A stretch of 64,000 bases of DNA. Origin: Lutibacter oceani. Its GTDB lineage: Bacteria; Bacteroidota; Bacteroidia; Flavobacteriales; Flavobacteriaceae. A model generated the notes under the pieces. It saw only the letters and a program-made list of their open reading frames with translations, did no database searches and was not told the DNA's origin. Made by a program: the position numbers and the translations under genes. Where the stretch lies: positions 616,718 to 680,717 of the forward strand of contig NZ_QTTQ01000011.1 in the NCBI RefSeq assembly GCF_003384935.1. Direction: 5' to 3'. Numbering within the stretch: position 1 is the stretch's first letter; every line of letters starts with the position of its first letter. Below are positions 37,237-48,238 of this stretch, piece by piece.

Positions 37237-38207
37237 TAATCTAAAGATTGTCCTTCAATTTGGGCTGCTTTTTGCATTGCTTCAAACTCTTCAGGAGATA
37301 AATTCCCATAATAGAAGTTTATAGGATTTATTTTAGTGCCGTTCTTAGTAATTTCATAATGTAAATGTGGTGCTTGAGAACGACCAGTATTACCAACAAA
37401 ACCAATTAAGTCTCCTCTTTTTACTTTTTGTCCCTTTCTAACATTGTAATTACTTAAATGGGCATATAAAGAAATATACCCAAAACCATGGTTAACTCTA
37501 ATATGTTTTCCGTAACCAGCAGAAGCTTGATCAGCTCTTTCAATTACGCCATCACCTGATGCGTAAACTGGTGTTCCTCTTGGTGCTGTAAAATCCATTC
37601 CCCAATGTTTTTTCCGTGCTTTTGTAAATGGGTCTGTTCTCCAACCATAACCTGAAGCCATGCGTGTTAAATCTTCATTTTTAACAGGTTGAATTGCAGG
37701 AATTGCTGCCAATAACTTCTCTTTATCTTCAGCTAATTTTACAATTTCATCCAACGATTTAGATTGCACATACAATTGTTTTGATAAAATATCCATGTTT
37801 TTCGTAACATCTGTAATCATTTGAGAATTGTCAAAACCTTCTAACGCTTTATAACGGTTTATACCACCAAAACCAGCAGTGCGTTGTTCTTCTGGTATTG
37901 GATTTACTTCAAAATACAAACGATAAATATTGTTATCTCTTTCCTGAAGTTCTTTTAATATTTTATCTAACTGCGTAATTTTTTTACCGTGTAATTCTTC
38001 GTTTAATTTTACAAACTCTAATTCACGTTTTAATTCTTTTTCCTTTGGTGATTCAAATATTGGTGTAAAAACAAAAAAACCTAAAATCATAAAAATAAAA
38101 CCCGCTAACAGCGTTAACAAAAAATGCTTTAATTTTTGCCCTTTTCTTGGCTTTATCTTTTGATAAGAAAGTGTATCTGAATCGTAATAATATTTTACCT
38201 TCGCCAT
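37236..38207 (-). CDS. M23 family peptidoglycan endopeptidase
   Basis: 323 aa, type II membrane protein: cytoplasmic N-terminus, one membrane helix (about 29-50), a coiled-coil-like stretch (about 55-95 and 130-165) and a LytM/M23 domain (about 185-305). Zinc ligands and catalytic residues seen: His201 and Asp205 in KHWGMDFTAP, His250 in YAHL, His281 and His283 in HLHYEI. All are present, so it should be an active D,D-endopeptidase rather than a degenerate EnvC-type activator. Followed by the MerR gene. Confidence 0.93.
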   Translation of the reverse strand: MAKVKYYYDSDTLSYQKIKPRKGQKLKHFLLTLLAGFIFMILGFFVFTPIFESPKEKELKRELEFVKLNEELHGKKITQLDKILKELQERDNNIYRLYFEVNPIPEEQRTAGFGGINRYKALEGFDNSQMITDVTKNMDILSKQLYVQSKSLDEIVKLAEDKEKLLAAIPAIQPVKNEDLTRMASGYGWRTDPFTKARKKHWGMDFTAPRGTPVYASGDGVIERADQASAGYGKHIRVNHGFGYISLYAHLSNYNVRKGQKVKRGDLIGFVGNTGRSQAPHLHYEITKNGTKINPINFYYGNLSPEEFEAMQKAAQIEGQSLD

Positions 38208-38430
38208 TGTTTATAAATTATCTTATTTTTGCATCACAAAACGCCATTTTATTAAGTAATATTGTGGTACAGATTTAACAAAATTACGAAATGTTTTACA
38301 AAATTTGTAAAACACATATTTTTTAGCATATAATTAACATGAAATAGTCTAAGGTAAAAGTTTAAATACATAAAAAAAATAATGTATAAACTATTCCCAT
38401 TTGACCTTTAAAAATAATTAAGAATTACAA

Positions 38431-41046
38431 ATGAAATCACAACAAGTTCGTCAGCATTTTTTAGACTTTTTTGCATCAAAAAAACACACTATCGTTCCTT
38501 CTTCACCAATGGTTTTAAAGAACGATCCAACTTTAATGTTTACCAACGCTGGTATGGTGCCATTTAAAGAATATTTTTTAGGTCAGAAAAATGCCACAGA
38601 CAAACGTGTTGCTGATACTCAAAAATGTTTACGCGTTTCAGGAAAACATAACGATTTGGAAGAAGTTGGTAAAGATACTTACCACCATACTATGTTTGAA
38701 ATGCTTGGTAACTGGAGTTTTGGTGATTACTTTAAAAAAGAAGCCATTGCCTGGGCTTGGGAATTTTTAGTTGATGTATTAAAAATTGACAAAGATTGTT
38801 TGTATGTAACCGTTTTTGAAGGCGCAGAAGAAGACGGATTAGGTTTTGATAAAGAAGCTTTTGACTTTTGGAAAAAATATATTAGTGAAGACCGCATAAT
38901 TAACGGAAATAAAAAAGATAATTTTTGGGAAATGGGAGCTCAAGGACCTTGCGGACCTTGTTCTGAAATTCATGTAGATATTAGGTCTGTTGAAGAAAAA
39001 GCAAAAGTTTCAGGTAAAAGCTTGGTAAATATGGATCATCCGCAAGTAGTGGAAATTTGGAATTTAGTTTTTATGGAATTTAACCGTAAAGCTGATGGTT
39101 CATTAGAAAAATTACCTGCAAAACACGTTGATACTGGAATGGGATTTGAGCGTTTGTGTATGGTTTTACAAAACAAACAATCTAATTACGATACCGATGT
39201 TTTTACACCGTTAATTAGAGAAGTGGAAACCATTACAAATAACCATTATGGTAAAAATGAGGAAACAGATATTGCCATTCGTGTAATTGCTGATCACGTT
39301 CGTGCTGTAGCTTTTGCTATTGCAGACGGACAATTACCATCAAATAATGGAGCTGGTTATGTTATTAGAAGAATTTTAAGAAGGGCTATTCGTTATGGAT
39401 TTACTTTTTTAAACACTAAAGAGCCTTTTATTTATAAATTGGTAAATACATTAAGTAAACAAATGGGTACTTACTTTCCAGAACTAAAAGCTCAAAAACA
39501 ATTAATAACCAACGTAATTAAAGAAGAAGAAAATTCATTTTTAAGAACTTTAGATCAAGGGTTGGTTTTATTAGATGGAATTATTGGAAATACAAAAGGA
39601 ACTGAAGTTTCTGGTAAAAAAGCTTTTGAATTATATGATACTTATGGTTTTCCAATAGATTTAACAGCTTTAATTCTTTATGAAAAAGGAATGACTTTAA
39701 ATGAAGAAGGCTTTAAAAGTGAACTAGAAAAACAAAAAAATAGATCCAGAGCTGCTGCAGTTGTAGAAACAGACGATTGGGTTGTTTTATATGAAGATGA
39801 CGATGAAGAAGAATTTATTGGTTACGATACCCTTGAAGCTAAAGTAAGAATTACAAGATACAGAAAAGTCTCTTCAAAAAAAGATGGAGAATTATTCCAG
39901 TTGGTGTTTAACATGACTCCTTTTTACCCTGAAGGTGGTGGACAAGTTGGTGACAAAGGGTATATTGAAGTTAGTAATGGTAACGTTATTTATATTGTAG
40001 ATACTAAAAGAGAAAACAATTTAATTTTACATTTTGCAAAGAATTTACCAAAAGATCCATCCCAAATAATAAAAGTTGTTGTTGATGAAAAACAACGTTT
40101 TAAAACAGCTTGTAACCACAGTGCAACCCATTTATTACACCAAGCATTGCGTGAAGTTTTAGGAACACATGTTGAGCAAAAAGGCTCTGCAGTACATTCT
40201 AAAAATTTACGCTTCGACTTTTCACATTTCGCTAAGCTAACTGTTGATGAATTGAGCCAAGTTGAAGATTTTGTTAATGCGCGTATTGATAGTAAAATTC
40301 AATTACAGGAATTTAGAAATATCCCAATGGAAACTGCCTTAGAAAAAGGTGCAATGGCTTTATTTGGTGAAAAATATGGCGATACTGTTCGTGCAATTCA
40401 ATTTGGGCAATCTGTTGAACTTTGTGGTGGTTGTCATATTCAAAATACTGGTGATATTTGGCATTTTAAAATAATTTCTGAAAGTGCTATCGCTGCAGGT
40501 ATTAGACGTATTGAAGCTATAACTGGTGATGCTGCTAAAGATTTCTTTTTTGAGAATAACAGGGTGTTTTTTGAAATAAAAGACATTTTAAAAAACCCTA
40601 AAAATCCGCAAAAAGCAATACTCGATTTACAAGAAGAAAATTCAACTTTAAAAAAACAAATTGAGACCTTATTAAAAGATAAAGCAAAAAACTTAAAAGG
40701 TGATTTAATTAATGAAGTTGAACAAGTAAACGGTATTAATTTCCTCGCTAAAAAATTAGATTTAGATCAAAATAGTATTAAAGATTTATGCTTCGATTTA
40801 GGAAATGCAGTGGATAATTTATTTGTGTTATTTGGCACAGAAAAAGAAGGAAAAGCTTTTTTAACTTGTTTTATTTCAAAAAATTTAGTTGAAGAAAAAC
40901 AATTAAATGCTGGAAAAGTAGTACGAGAACTAGGAGCATTAATACACGGTGGTGGTGGTGGACAGCCATTTTACGCAACTGCAGGTGGTAGAAATCCTGA
41001 AGGCATTGAAAAAGCCTTAAGTGAAGCAAAAAGATATATTGTTTAA
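38431..41046 (+). CDS. alaS: Alanine--tRNA ligase
   Basis: Charges tRNA-Ala. 871 aa, full length. Aminoacylation domain starts [18 protein letters not shown] and has the class II motifs ([35 protein letters not shown]). Editing domain carries [11 protein letters not shown] and [10 protein letters not shown], the four zinc/active-site positions. The C-Ala domain ends [14 protein letters not shown]. The ATG gives the standard N-terminus. Monocistronic; a mosaic of intergenic repeats follows. Confidence 0.98.
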   Translation: MKSQQVRQHFLDFFASKKHTIVPSSPMVLKNDPTLMFTNAGMVPFKEYFLGQKNATDKRVADTQKCLRVSGKHNDLEEVGKDTYHHTMFEMLGNWSFGDYFKKEAIAWAWEFLVDVLKIDKDCLYVTVFEGAEEDGLGFDKEAFDFWKKYISEDRIINGNKKDNFWEMGAQGPCGPCSEIHVDIRSVEEKAKVSGKSLVNMDHPQVVEIWNLVFMEFNRKADGSLEKLPAKHVDTGMGFERLCMVLQNKQSNYDTDVFTPLIREVETITNNHYGKNEETDIAIRVIADHVRAVAFAIADGQLPSNNGAGYVIRRILRRAIRYGFTFLNTKEPFIYKLVNTLSKQMGTYFPELKAQKQLITNVIKEEENSFLRTLDQGLVLLDGIIGNTKGTEVSGKKAFELYDTYGFPIDLTALILYEKGMTLNEEGFKSELEKQKNRSRAAAVVETDDWVVLYEDDDEEEFIGYDTLEAKVRITRYRKVSSKKDGELFQLVFNMTPFYPEGGGQVGDKGYIEVSNGNVIYIVDTKRENNLILHFAKNLPKDPSQIIKVVVDEKQRFKTACNHSATHLLHQALREVLGTHVEQKGSAVHSKNLRFDFSHFAKLTVDELSQVEDFVNARIDSKIQLQEFRNIPMETALEKGAMALFGEKYGDTVRAIQFGQSVELCGGCHIQNTGDIWHFKIISESAIAAGIRRIEAITGDAAKDFFFENNRVFFEIKDILKNPKNPQKAILDLQEENSTLKKQIETLLKDKAKNLKGDLINEVEQVNGINFLAKKLDLDQNSIKDLCFDLGNAVDNLFVLFGTEKEGKAFLTCFISKNLVEEKQLNAGKVVRELGALIHGGGGGQPFYATAGGRNPEGIEKALSEAKRYIV

Positions 41047-41082
41047 TTTTGTTGAATTGTTGAACCGTTGAAAAACAACGAT

Positions 41083-41149
41083 GGCTGAGCAGAGTAGAAG
41101 CCAATTTAAAAAACACTGTAATAGGTAATTTCGACTCCGCTCAATCACC
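41083..41149. repeat. Intergenic inverted-repeat element, family A
   Basis: Imperfect ends GGCTGAGCAGAGTAGAAGCC and (41124-41149) a copy of TTTCGACTCCGCTCAA point towards each other around an AT-rich centre. A related element lies at 52969-53035. Non-coding, probably a small dispersed hairpin repeat. Confidence 0.6.
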
Positions 41150-41168
41150 TAAAAATGAATTTTACGTT

Positions 41169-41233
41169 GTCATTCCTGCGTAGGTAGGAATCTATTTTAA
41201 TAACGTATGGATTCATGTTTTCACAAGAATGAC
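41169..41233. repeat. Intergenic inverted-repeat element, family B
   Basis: GTCATTCCTGCGTAGGTAGG at the left and a degenerate AAGAATGAC at the right, with GGAATC/GGATTC inside. This is the common GTCATTCC...GGAATGAC hairpin type found between genes in many bacteria. Confidence 0.6.
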
Positions 41234-41270
41234 AGAAAACTTAATCAGTGTTACCTTTAAAAAAGAATAC

Positions 41271-42218
41271 ATGAATTTTAGAACCAACATACAGCTACAA
41301 AAAGAGCGTAATCAAATTGATTACAATTCTAAATTATTGTTAATTGGTTCATGTTTTTCTGAAAACATTAATAAAAAATTAAACTATTTTAAATTTAATA
41401 CAAACAGCAATCCTTTTGGTATTTTGTTTAATCCAAAAGCAATTGAAACTTTAATTACTAACGCAGTAAATTTGAAAGAATATACTGAAAAGGATATTTT
41501 TAATTTAAATGAACGTTGGCATTGTTTTGATGCACATTCCGATTTAAGCAATTCAAACAAAAATGAATTATTAAATAGTTTAAATTCTGAAATTAAAGAA
41601 AGTAACAAAAATTTAAAAGAAGCTTCACATATAATAATTACTTTAGGAACTGCTTGGGTTTATCGTTTTATTGAAACCGATACTATTGTTGGAAACTGTC
41701 ATAAAGTTCCTCAAAAAAAGTTTTTAAAAGAATTACTTTCAGTTAAAAAAATAATTGAAAACCTTGATAACTTAATTGCTTTAATTAAAAGTGTAAATCC
41801 AAAAGTAAACATCATTTTTACAGTAAGTCCGGTAAGGCATTTAAAAGATGGTTTTCTTGAAAATTCCCAGAGCAAAGCTCATTTGTTAACTGCAATTCAT
41901 CAAATCACAGATAAAAAAGCACAGTTATACTACTTTCCTTCCTATGAAATTATGATGGATGATTTGCGTGATTATCGCTTTTACAATTCAGATATGGTGC
42001 ATCCAAATGAAACTGCTATTAATTATATTTGGGAACAATTTAAAAGCGTTTGGATGGATGATAAAACATTCCCAATATTAAAGCAAGTTGATACTATTCA
42101 AAAAGGATTGTCACATAAACCTTTCAATCCAAATTCGGAGCAACATCAACAGTTTTTAATTTCTCTTCAAGAAAAAATTCATCATTTACAAAAACAATTT
42201 CCTTACATAGTTTTCTAA
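41271..42218 (+). CDS. GSCFA-domain protein
   Basis: 315 aa from the ATG at 41271, which follows a purine-rich site; the frame is open from 41229 but the extra residues run into repeat DNA. The GSCFA family motif is seen as LIGSCFSENI, and the SGNH/GDSL-hydrolase-like fold is suggested by ITLGTAWVYR and the C-terminal DMVHPNETAINYIW with the Asp/His pair. No signal peptide, so cytoplasmic. Common in Bacteroidota next to alaS; function not established. Confidence 0.9.
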   Translation: MNFRTNIQLQKERNQIDYNSKLLLIGSCFSENINKKLNYFKFNTNSNPFGILFNPKAIETLITNAVNLKEYTEKDIFNLNERWHCFDAHSDLSNSNKNELLNSLNSEIKESNKNLKEASHIIITLGTAWVYRFIETDTIVGNCHKVPQKKFLKELLSVKKIIENLDNLIALIKSVNPKVNIIFTVSPVRHLKDGFLENSQSKAHLLTAIHQITDKKAQLYYFPSYEIMMDDLRDYRFYNSDMVHPNETAINYIWEQFKSVWMDDKTFPILKQVDTIQKGLSHKPFNPNSEQHQQFLISLQEKIHHLQKQFPYIVF

Positions 42219-42302
42219 ATTTAAAAAATAGGGCATTTGCCGTATTGTTTTATTTTTTCATGAATGTGACTTTTGATTTATCAACTTTTAAAATTCACCT
42301 TT

Positions 42303-44219
42303 ATGAAAACTAAAAAAATTAAATTAAGTAAATCACTACTAATTATATTTATAAGCATTACTTCAATTTTAAATGCTCAAAAAGCAGAAACACCAAATAA
42401 CACCTATGATTTAGGAGCTACAATAAACGAAATGACACTTACCGTTGGTGGTGTTTTAGTAGTTGCTACAAATGATGGTTTAGTTGGAATTAAACCTACT
42501 GAAAGTAAGCCTGTATTTACCTTTAATGCATTTGGACAATTAAAACCCGAAGAAACAGAATTTGTACCTAACTCACCGTACATAATTGTTTCACAAGGAG
42601 CAAATTCAAAGTTTGCTGGTATTGCAAAAACAAAACGTGCCGTAATAGATTATATAACAGGTGATGTAATTTTTAATACTGATGAAGCTAATTGGAATCA
42701 AATTTATACGTGTAATATTATACTTCCTGAAAACAAATTAGTTGTTAGCGGTATTCAAAAAGAAGGAGATAAATTTGAAAAAATGACTCCAAAGGTAGCT
42801 GTGTACGATTTAAGCTCAAGAAAGTTAGATTATAGTTTCTTTTTAGATAAACCAGGAAGAGTTGGTATTGCAAGAGACGTTAGTGTAACTGGAACTCCTT
42901 TATTAATGAAAGATTTTATTATTGTTCCAACCGCGCAAGGTTTAATTGCAAAATCACATACTGGCGCAGATGTATGGGAAAACAAAGTTAAGGATATCAA
43001 CTGGATGGTTGCCGATAAAACCGGTAATGAAATTTATGGTTTTGAAACTACTAGTAACGGAAAAAACACCAGAATTCATAAAATTGGTAAAGATGGTTCT
43101 GAACTATGGAATGATGACAGAAAAGTAAAAGGAAACGTCTCTAATTTCGAAATAACTTCACAAGGATTAGCAGTTGTTAGCGATAAAAACGATGGAGGTA
43201 GTTCAAGTGTTTTCGCAACTAAAAATGAATCTGAAATTGCCTTTTTAAGTGCTGCAACTGGTGAAGATGTTTGGGAAAAAGCTCCGAAAACAAAAGGCTA
43301 TGTACAACATTTTTATATACAAGATGATGGTATATTATTTGGTATTCAACAAGGTGGTATCAACAAAATTTCTTTTGATGGTCAAGCATTATTTAAAAAG
43401 CCCCTAAAAACTGGAGAAAATATTATGATAATGGCTGAAACTCCACAGGGTTTAATTTACATTACTAGTGAGGATGCTAATATTGTAGATTTAAAAACTG
43501 GAGACCAAGTTTGGAGCAAACCATTAAAATATAAAAATTCTGCTGCTGTAGCTTCAACATATGACGATGCTAAAAACAGGTTTTTAATTGCAGCAAATGA
43601 AACTGTATTTGCTATTGATGCTGATTCTGGAGATGTATCGGAATTAGCTGATACTAAATTTGATGAAAAAGAAGAGCCAAATACTATGCAAATGAAGAAT
43701 GGAAATATATTTTTAAGTTCCTCGCAAAATATGATGCTATTAGGCAGTAATGGAAATGAATTGTACCACGAATACTTTAAATCCCCTGGGCAAAGTGGTT
43801 TTGTAAAAGTACTTGCAGGTGTTGTTGCTGTTGCTTCAACCGCCATGGCAATGTCCACCGCAGCAAGAGCCGGTGCTAACAGATCGGCTTTTGGAAATTC
43901 GAATGATTTAAGTAGTTATAATTCTTATGGTAAAGAAGCCAAAAGAGCTTCTGATATGTTTGCTGCTATTGGCGATGCATCATTTGCTTTAATGTCTCAA
44001 CGATTTAAAGCAACTGCAGCCACAGAAAATTCACAATTTATTTTAACAAAATTAGATGATGGTGTTGGCTTAGTTAAAGTAAATAAAGAGACTGGGAAAA
44101 TTGATAAAGAAATAGTATTAAAAGATAAAAAACCTGAATATCAGGTTGATGAATTTGGTGGTATTTTATATTACAAAGCAAATAAAAGTACCATAAATGC
44201 ATACGATTTAAAAAAATAA
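42303..44219 (+). CDS. PQQ-like beta-propeller protein, exported
   Basis: 638 aa from the ATG at 42303, which starts a clean signal peptide ending SILNAQ. Repeats with the tryptophan-docking pattern of PQQ/quinoprotein propellers are spread through residues 30-520, such as GADVWENKVKDINW, GSELWNDDRK, GEDVWEKAPKT and GDQVWSKPLK. A small Ala-rich hydrophobic stretch (AGVVAVASTAMAMSTAARA) breaks the last part. No catalytic motif is visible; it may be structural or a sensor of another protein. A terminator follows it. Confidence 0.75.
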   Translation: MKTKKIKLSKSLLIIFISITSILNAQKAETPNNTYDLGATINEMTLTVGGVLVVATNDGLVGIKPTESKPVFTFNAFGQLKPEETEFVPNSPYIIVSQGANSKFAGIAKTKRAVIDYITGDVIFNTDEANWNQIYTCNIILPENKLVVSGIQKEGDKFEKMTPKVAVYDLSSRKLDYSFFLDKPGRVGIARDVSVTGTPLLMKDFIIVPTAQGLIAKSHTGADVWENKVKDINWMVADKTGNEIYGFETTSNGKNTRIHKIGKDGSELWNDDRKVKGNVSNFEITSQGLAVVSDKNDGGSSSVFATKNESEIAFLSAATGEDVWEKAPKTKGYVQHFYIQDDGILFGIQQGGINKISFDGQALFKKPLKTGENIMIMAETPQGLIYITSEDANIVDLKTGDQVWSKPLKYKNSAAVASTYDDAKNRFLIAANETVFAIDADSGDVSELADTKFDEKEEPNTMQMKNGNIFLSSSQNMMLLGSNGNELYHEYFKSPGQSGFVKVLAGVVAVASTAMAMSTAARAGANRSAFGNSNDLSSYNSYGKEAKRASDMFAAIGDASFALMSQRFKATAATENSQFILTKLDDGVGLVKVNKETGKIDKEIVLKDKKPEYQVDEFGGILYYKANKSTINAYDLKK

Positions 44220-44237
44220 GGTTAAACCCTTTAAAGG

Positions 44238-44272
44238 CTGCTTCAATTTTCCACACGTTGAAGCAGTCTTTT
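44238..44272 (+). terminator. Rho-independent terminator
   Basis: CTGCTTCAA and TTGAAGCAG form a perfect 9-bp stem with an 11-nt loop, followed by TCTTTTATC. Ends the propeller gene. Confidence 0.75.
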
Positions 44273-44330
44273 ATCAATTTTTAGAACATCATAAAACGTT
44301 TTAAAATTATTTTAGTTAAAATCTAAAACC

Positions 44331-45398
44331 ATGAAAAAAAAACTGCTAACCTCCATTTCAATAATAATTTCAATTTGTATAAATGCCCAATGCATTTCAG
44401 GAGATTGTGAAAATGGATTTGGAAAAATGCAGTATAACGATGGCTATTTTGAAGGATTTTTTATAAACAGTCAACCAAATAAATTGGGTTTAATGCACTA
44501 TTCAAACGGTAATTATTATTTTGGACAACTTTCTAATAGTAAGTTCAATGGGTTGGGTTTTATTCAATATAAAAATGGTCAAAGTTATGTTGGAAATTGG
44601 TTTAATGGAAATCTTCATGGGCAAGGCATTTATAGTGATTCAAAACAAAATCCTATAGCTGGAGTTTGGGAAAACGGACAGTTTAAAACAGCTAAAAATA
44701 CGGAAGCACAAACTACAAACCCAGCTAATTGTTTAGGTAATTGTATGAATGGTTATGGCAGAATTACCAATACTGATGGCTCTCAAATTCAAGCCATATT
44801 TGAAAATGGAATAGCAACTTATGGACGTATTAATAACGTATCATTTTCTTATGATGGTGAAATTAAAAATAATTTACCAAATGGATATGGTCAAATAGGA
44901 TATACAAATGGCGATCATTATTTTGGATTTTTTAAAAATGGAAAAAAACATGGTTCTGGAATTTTTACGCCAAAAGGAAAACAAAGAGTTTATGGCACAT
45001 GGAAAAATGATGAATTACTTCAACTAAATGAAGTAAAATTTTGCAATGAAATAGAAAAACTTACTAACTTAACCTTAAAAGAAGTTAATGCATTATCAAT
45101 AGAAAAAAAAGATGCCTTTTCAAGTAAAAAATTACTAAAAGATAAATTTTTAATAGATTATGAATTAACACTAAAAAAAGCTCCCTTTAATAATGATTAT
45201 GACCTAACTATTACATTTCCAAAAGGTGAATTAAACACTCCAAATGTATCAAAACAGCAATTAAATGAAATCTTATCTAAATGCAATAATTTTGCTAAAA
45301 TAAAAGACTATTATTTTACTTTTGAAAATAAATTTATTAGTATAGATGAAAAAGATTCAAATAAAATTATCACAATAAGATATCCCGATAAACTATAA
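44331..45398 (+). CDS. MORN-repeat exported protein
   Basis: 355 aa with a signal peptide (ends INAQ). Residues about 22-230 hold roughly eight MORN-type repeats, for example GFGKMQYNDGYFEGFF, GLMHYSNGNYYFGQL, GLGFIQYKNGQSYVGNW and GYGQIGYTNGDHYFGFF. Two CISGDCENGFG/CLGNCMNGYG copies suggest disulfides. The C-terminal third is a different, Lys-rich domain of unknown fold. Function unknown; often found with surface or sensor proteins in Flavobacteria. Confidence 0.85.
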   Translation: MKKKLLTSISIIISICINAQCISGDCENGFGKMQYNDGYFEGFFINSQPNKLGLMHYSNGNYYFGQLSNSKFNGLGFIQYKNGQSYVGNWFNGNLHGQGIYSDSKQNPIAGVWENGQFKTAKNTEAQTTNPANCLGNCMNGYGRITNTDGSQIQAIFENGIATYGRINNVSFSYDGEIKNNLPNGYGQIGYTNGDHYFGFFKNGKKHGSGIFTPKGKQRVYGTWKNDELLQLNEVKFCNEIEKLTNLTLKEVNALSIEKKDAFSSKKLLKDKFLIDYELTLKKAPFNNDYDLTITFPKGELNTPNVSKQQLNEILSKCNNFAKIKDYYFTFENKFISIDEKDSNKIITIRYPDKL

Positions 45399-45516
45399 TG
45401 AAGTGAAATAATTAAGTATCCATTTATGATTAAAATAAGTGTTTAAGGTCCTTACAACGTCGCCAAAAGTTAGATTTTAATTTTGTATTTTTTGTATATT
45501 GCTTTAAAAATATACC

Positions 45517-47466
45517 ATGAAACTAAAACTAACCATCTTATTTTCATTTATTAGTCTTTGTTCTATTGCACAAAGCAAAGTTTTAGATAGTCTTTTAGAG
45601 GTTTCCAAAAATCAATCAGGTGAAATTTTTGTTAAAACTTTAAATGAAATTTCATGGGAATATAAAAATTCTAATATTGATAGCGCATTTTCTTATGCAC
45701 GAAAATCTTTAATTGTTTCAAAAAAAACAGATAGTAAAAAATCGATCGCTTCTTCATACAACAGCTTGGCCAATTGTTTTGAAGCAATTGGAAAGTTAGA
45801 TAGTGCAACAGTATATCATCAAAAAGGACTTGATTTAAAACTGGAAATTGGGTATAAATTAGGTGCTGCGGATTCTTATAATAACCTTGGAATTGTATAC
45901 GATTTAAAAGGTGATTTTGCACTGTCTTTAGAAAACTATTTCAAAGCTTTAAAAATTTACGAAGAAGAAAAAGATGTGCCATTGGAAAGTTTACCAATGG
46001 TATTAGGAAATATTGGCATTGTTTATAAAAAACAAAAAGAGTACGATAAAGTTTTGGACTATTATAAAAGAGCACTAAAAATATATGAAACAAACAATAA
46101 TAATTTTGGAATTGTAGTTATAAAAGGGAATATTGGTTCTGTATTAATCAATACTAAAGATTTTGAAAATTCAATAAAATATTCTGAAGAGGCGAAAAAA
46201 TTATATGTTAAATTGGGTTACGATCGTTACGTTCCCTATATGTTAAACAATATTGCAATTGCAAAAGATAGCTTAAAACTTTATAATGAATCACAAAAAG
46301 ATTACAAGGAAGCAATTCGACTTTTTAAAAAAGACCAAAATTTATACGAGTTAACTTTTGCACAAATTGGTTTGGCCAGAAGTTTAATAAAAGAAAAACG
46401 ATTTTCTGAAGCTAAAGTAATAGCCAAAGATGCATTAAAAATTATACAAGAAAAAGGATTTAAGGAGTTTGAAATAGATGCTAATAAAATACTAGCTATT
46501 GTTGAATCAGAGGCTGGAAATTACAAGCAAGCCTACAAATACTTTGAAGAATATGCTATTGGCAAAGACAGTTTATTTGAAGATCATAAAACAAAAACTA
46601 TTTTTGAACTTGAAACTAAATACGAAACAGTTAAAAAAGAAAAAGAAATTGCCCAACAAAAAGAAGAACTATTAAAAAATGAACTAGAAATTAAAAATAA
46701 AAACTTTTACACTGTTTTACTTGGTTCAGGATTTTTAATTTTCAGTATTATTTCATTCGGTTTATTTAAACGTCAACAACATAAAAAAAGAGAATATACA
46801 AATCAGTTGGCGCTTAAAGAAGCTCAATCGTATAATAAATTACAAGATCAACGCTTACGAATTTCACGTGATTTACATGATAATATTGGCTCTCAATTAA
46901 CCTTTATCATTTCATCCATTGATAATTTAAAATTTTTATCCGATTCAACTAATGAAAAACTACAAAATAAGCTTTCTGAAATAAATAATTTTGCAAGTAC
47001 AACAATTTCACAACTAAGAGACACTATTTGGGCAATGAATAAGAATGAAATCTCATTTGATGATTTACAAGGTAGAATTTTGGCATTTATTGAAAAAGCA
47101 AAATTAGCTACAAATAATACAATTATATTTAAGTTTAATTCTACAATAACCTATGAATTAAACTTTTCTTCAATAAAAGGGATTAATATTTTTAGAGTAA
47201 TTCAAGAAGGTTTAAATAATAGTATAAAATATGCAAACGCAACAGAAATATCTGTTAACATTACAGAATCAGATTCAAAAATAATCTTTGAAATATCAGA
47301 TAATGGAAATGGTTTTAATATTAATACTACAGAACTAGGAAATGGTTTAGAGAACATGCAAAAACGCATTGCTGAAATAAATGGTGAAATTTTAATTCAA
47401 TCTGAAATTAATAAAGGAACTGTCATAAAAATTACTTGCAATAAAAATAAGACAAATGCCCTATAG
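45517..47466 (+). CDS. TPR-containing sensor histidine kinase (NarL-type partner)
   Basis: 649 aa. Signal peptide (ends SIAQ), then about six tetratricopeptide repeats (about 45-350, such as SYNNLGIVYDLKGDFALSLENYFKALKIY) in the periplasm, a coiled coil, one membrane helix (about 395-415), a HisKA_3 domain with His454 in ISRDLHDNIGSQL, and an HATPase_c with IQEGLNNSIKYA and GNGLENMQKRIAEING. It pairs with the LuxR-type regulator 53 bp downstream. The ligand or partner bound by the TPR part is unknown. Confidence 0.94.
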   Translation: MKLKLTILFSFISLCSIAQSKVLDSLLEVSKNQSGEIFVKTLNEISWEYKNSNIDSAFSYARKSLIVSKKTDSKKSIASSYNSLANCFEAIGKLDSATVYHQKGLDLKLEIGYKLGAADSYNNLGIVYDLKGDFALSLENYFKALKIYEEEKDVPLESLPMVLGNIGIVYKKQKEYDKVLDYYKRALKIYETNNNNFGIVVIKGNIGSVLINTKDFENSIKYSEEAKKLYVKLGYDRYVPYMLNNIAIAKDSLKLYNESQKDYKEAIRLFKKDQNLYELTFAQIGLARSLIKEKRFSEAKVIAKDALKIIQEKGFKEFEIDANKILAIVESEAGNYKQAYKYFEEYAIGKDSLFEDHKTKTIFELETKYETVKKEKEIAQQKEELLKNELEIKNKNFYTVLLGSGFLIFSIISFGLFKRQQHKKREYTNQLALKEAQSYNKLQDQRLRISRDLHDNIGSQLTFIISSIDNLKFLSDSTNEKLQNKLSEINNFASTTISQLRDTIWAMNKNEISFDDLQGRILAFIEKAKLATNNTIIFKFNSTITYELNFSSIKGINIFRVIQEGLNNSIKYANATEISVNITESDSKIIFEISDNGNGFNINTTELGNGLENMQKRIAEINGEILIQSEINKGTVIKITCNKNKTNAL

Positions 47467-47519
47467 TATCATTTATTAAATACCGCTATTTTTACTAAAA
47501 TATAAAACTACTAACTATT

Positions 47520-48170
47520 ATGAATCTTAAAATTGCCATAGCTGAAGACAACAGTTTTTTAGCAAAATCAGTTATTGAAAAATTATCTTTTTTTAACGAT
47601 TTAGATTTTAAATTTAAAGGTGTTAATGGTGCAGAATTAATTGGAAAATTAGAAGCAAATCATAATATTGATGTAATATTAATGGATATAAAAATGCCTG
47701 AAATGGACGGTATTATGGCAACCGAAATTATTAAAAATAAATACCCTCATATTAAAATAATAATGCTAACTGTTTTTGATGATGATGAAAACCTATTTAA
47801 AGCTATTAAGGCTGGAGCAAATGGCTACTTATTAAAAGAAATTGATGCCGAAAATTTACATAAATGTATTCTTGAAGTTATGAATGGTGGAGCTCCAATG
47901 ACACCAAATATGGCATTGAAAACTTTAAAATTACTTAGAAACCCATTAAATATTAACGACTTTGAAGAATTAGAACAAATTAAATTAACAAACAGAGAAA
48001 CTGCTATTTTAGAACACCTAAGTAAAGGTTTAAACTACAACGAAATTGCTGAAAATTTAATAATCTCACCTTCAACTGTTAGAAAGCATATCGAAAATAT
48101 TTATAAAAAATTACAGGTTCATAATAAAATGGAAGCTGTAACCAAAGCCAAAAAACATAACCTTATTTAG
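47520..48170 (+). CDS. LuxR/NarL-family response regulator
   Basis: 216 aa. Receiver domain with Asp56 in DVILMDIKMPEMDG and the Lys in YLLKEIDA; C-terminal LuxR-type helix-turn-helix (LTNRETAILEHLSKGLNYNEIAENL, STVRKHIENIYKKL). Partner of the TPR kinase upstream. A strong terminator follows 20 nt after the stop. Confidence 0.95.
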   Translation: MNLKIAIAEDNSFLAKSVIEKLSFFNDLDFKFKGVNGAELIGKLEANHNIDVILMDIKMPEMDGIMATEIIKNKYPHIKIIMLTVFDDDENLFKAIKAGANGYLLKEIDAENLHKCILEVMNGGAPMTPNMALKTLKLLRNPLNINDFEELEQIKLTNRETAILEHLSKGLNYNEIAENLIISPSTVRKHIENIYKKLQVHNKMEAVTKAKKHNLI

Positions 48171-48190
48171 AACTAATAGTTAATAAAAAA

Positions 48191-48220
48191 AAGAGAAGCA
48201 TTTAGCTTCTCTTTTTTTTA
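48191..48220. terminator. Bidirectional terminator
   Basis: AAGAGAAGC-ATTTA-GCTTCTCTT, 9-bp perfect stem with A-run before and T-run after; serves the LuxR-type regulator on the plus strand and the rhodanese gene on the minus strand. Confidence 0.85.
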
Positions 48221-48238
48221 TTAACTATTTAAGTAATA

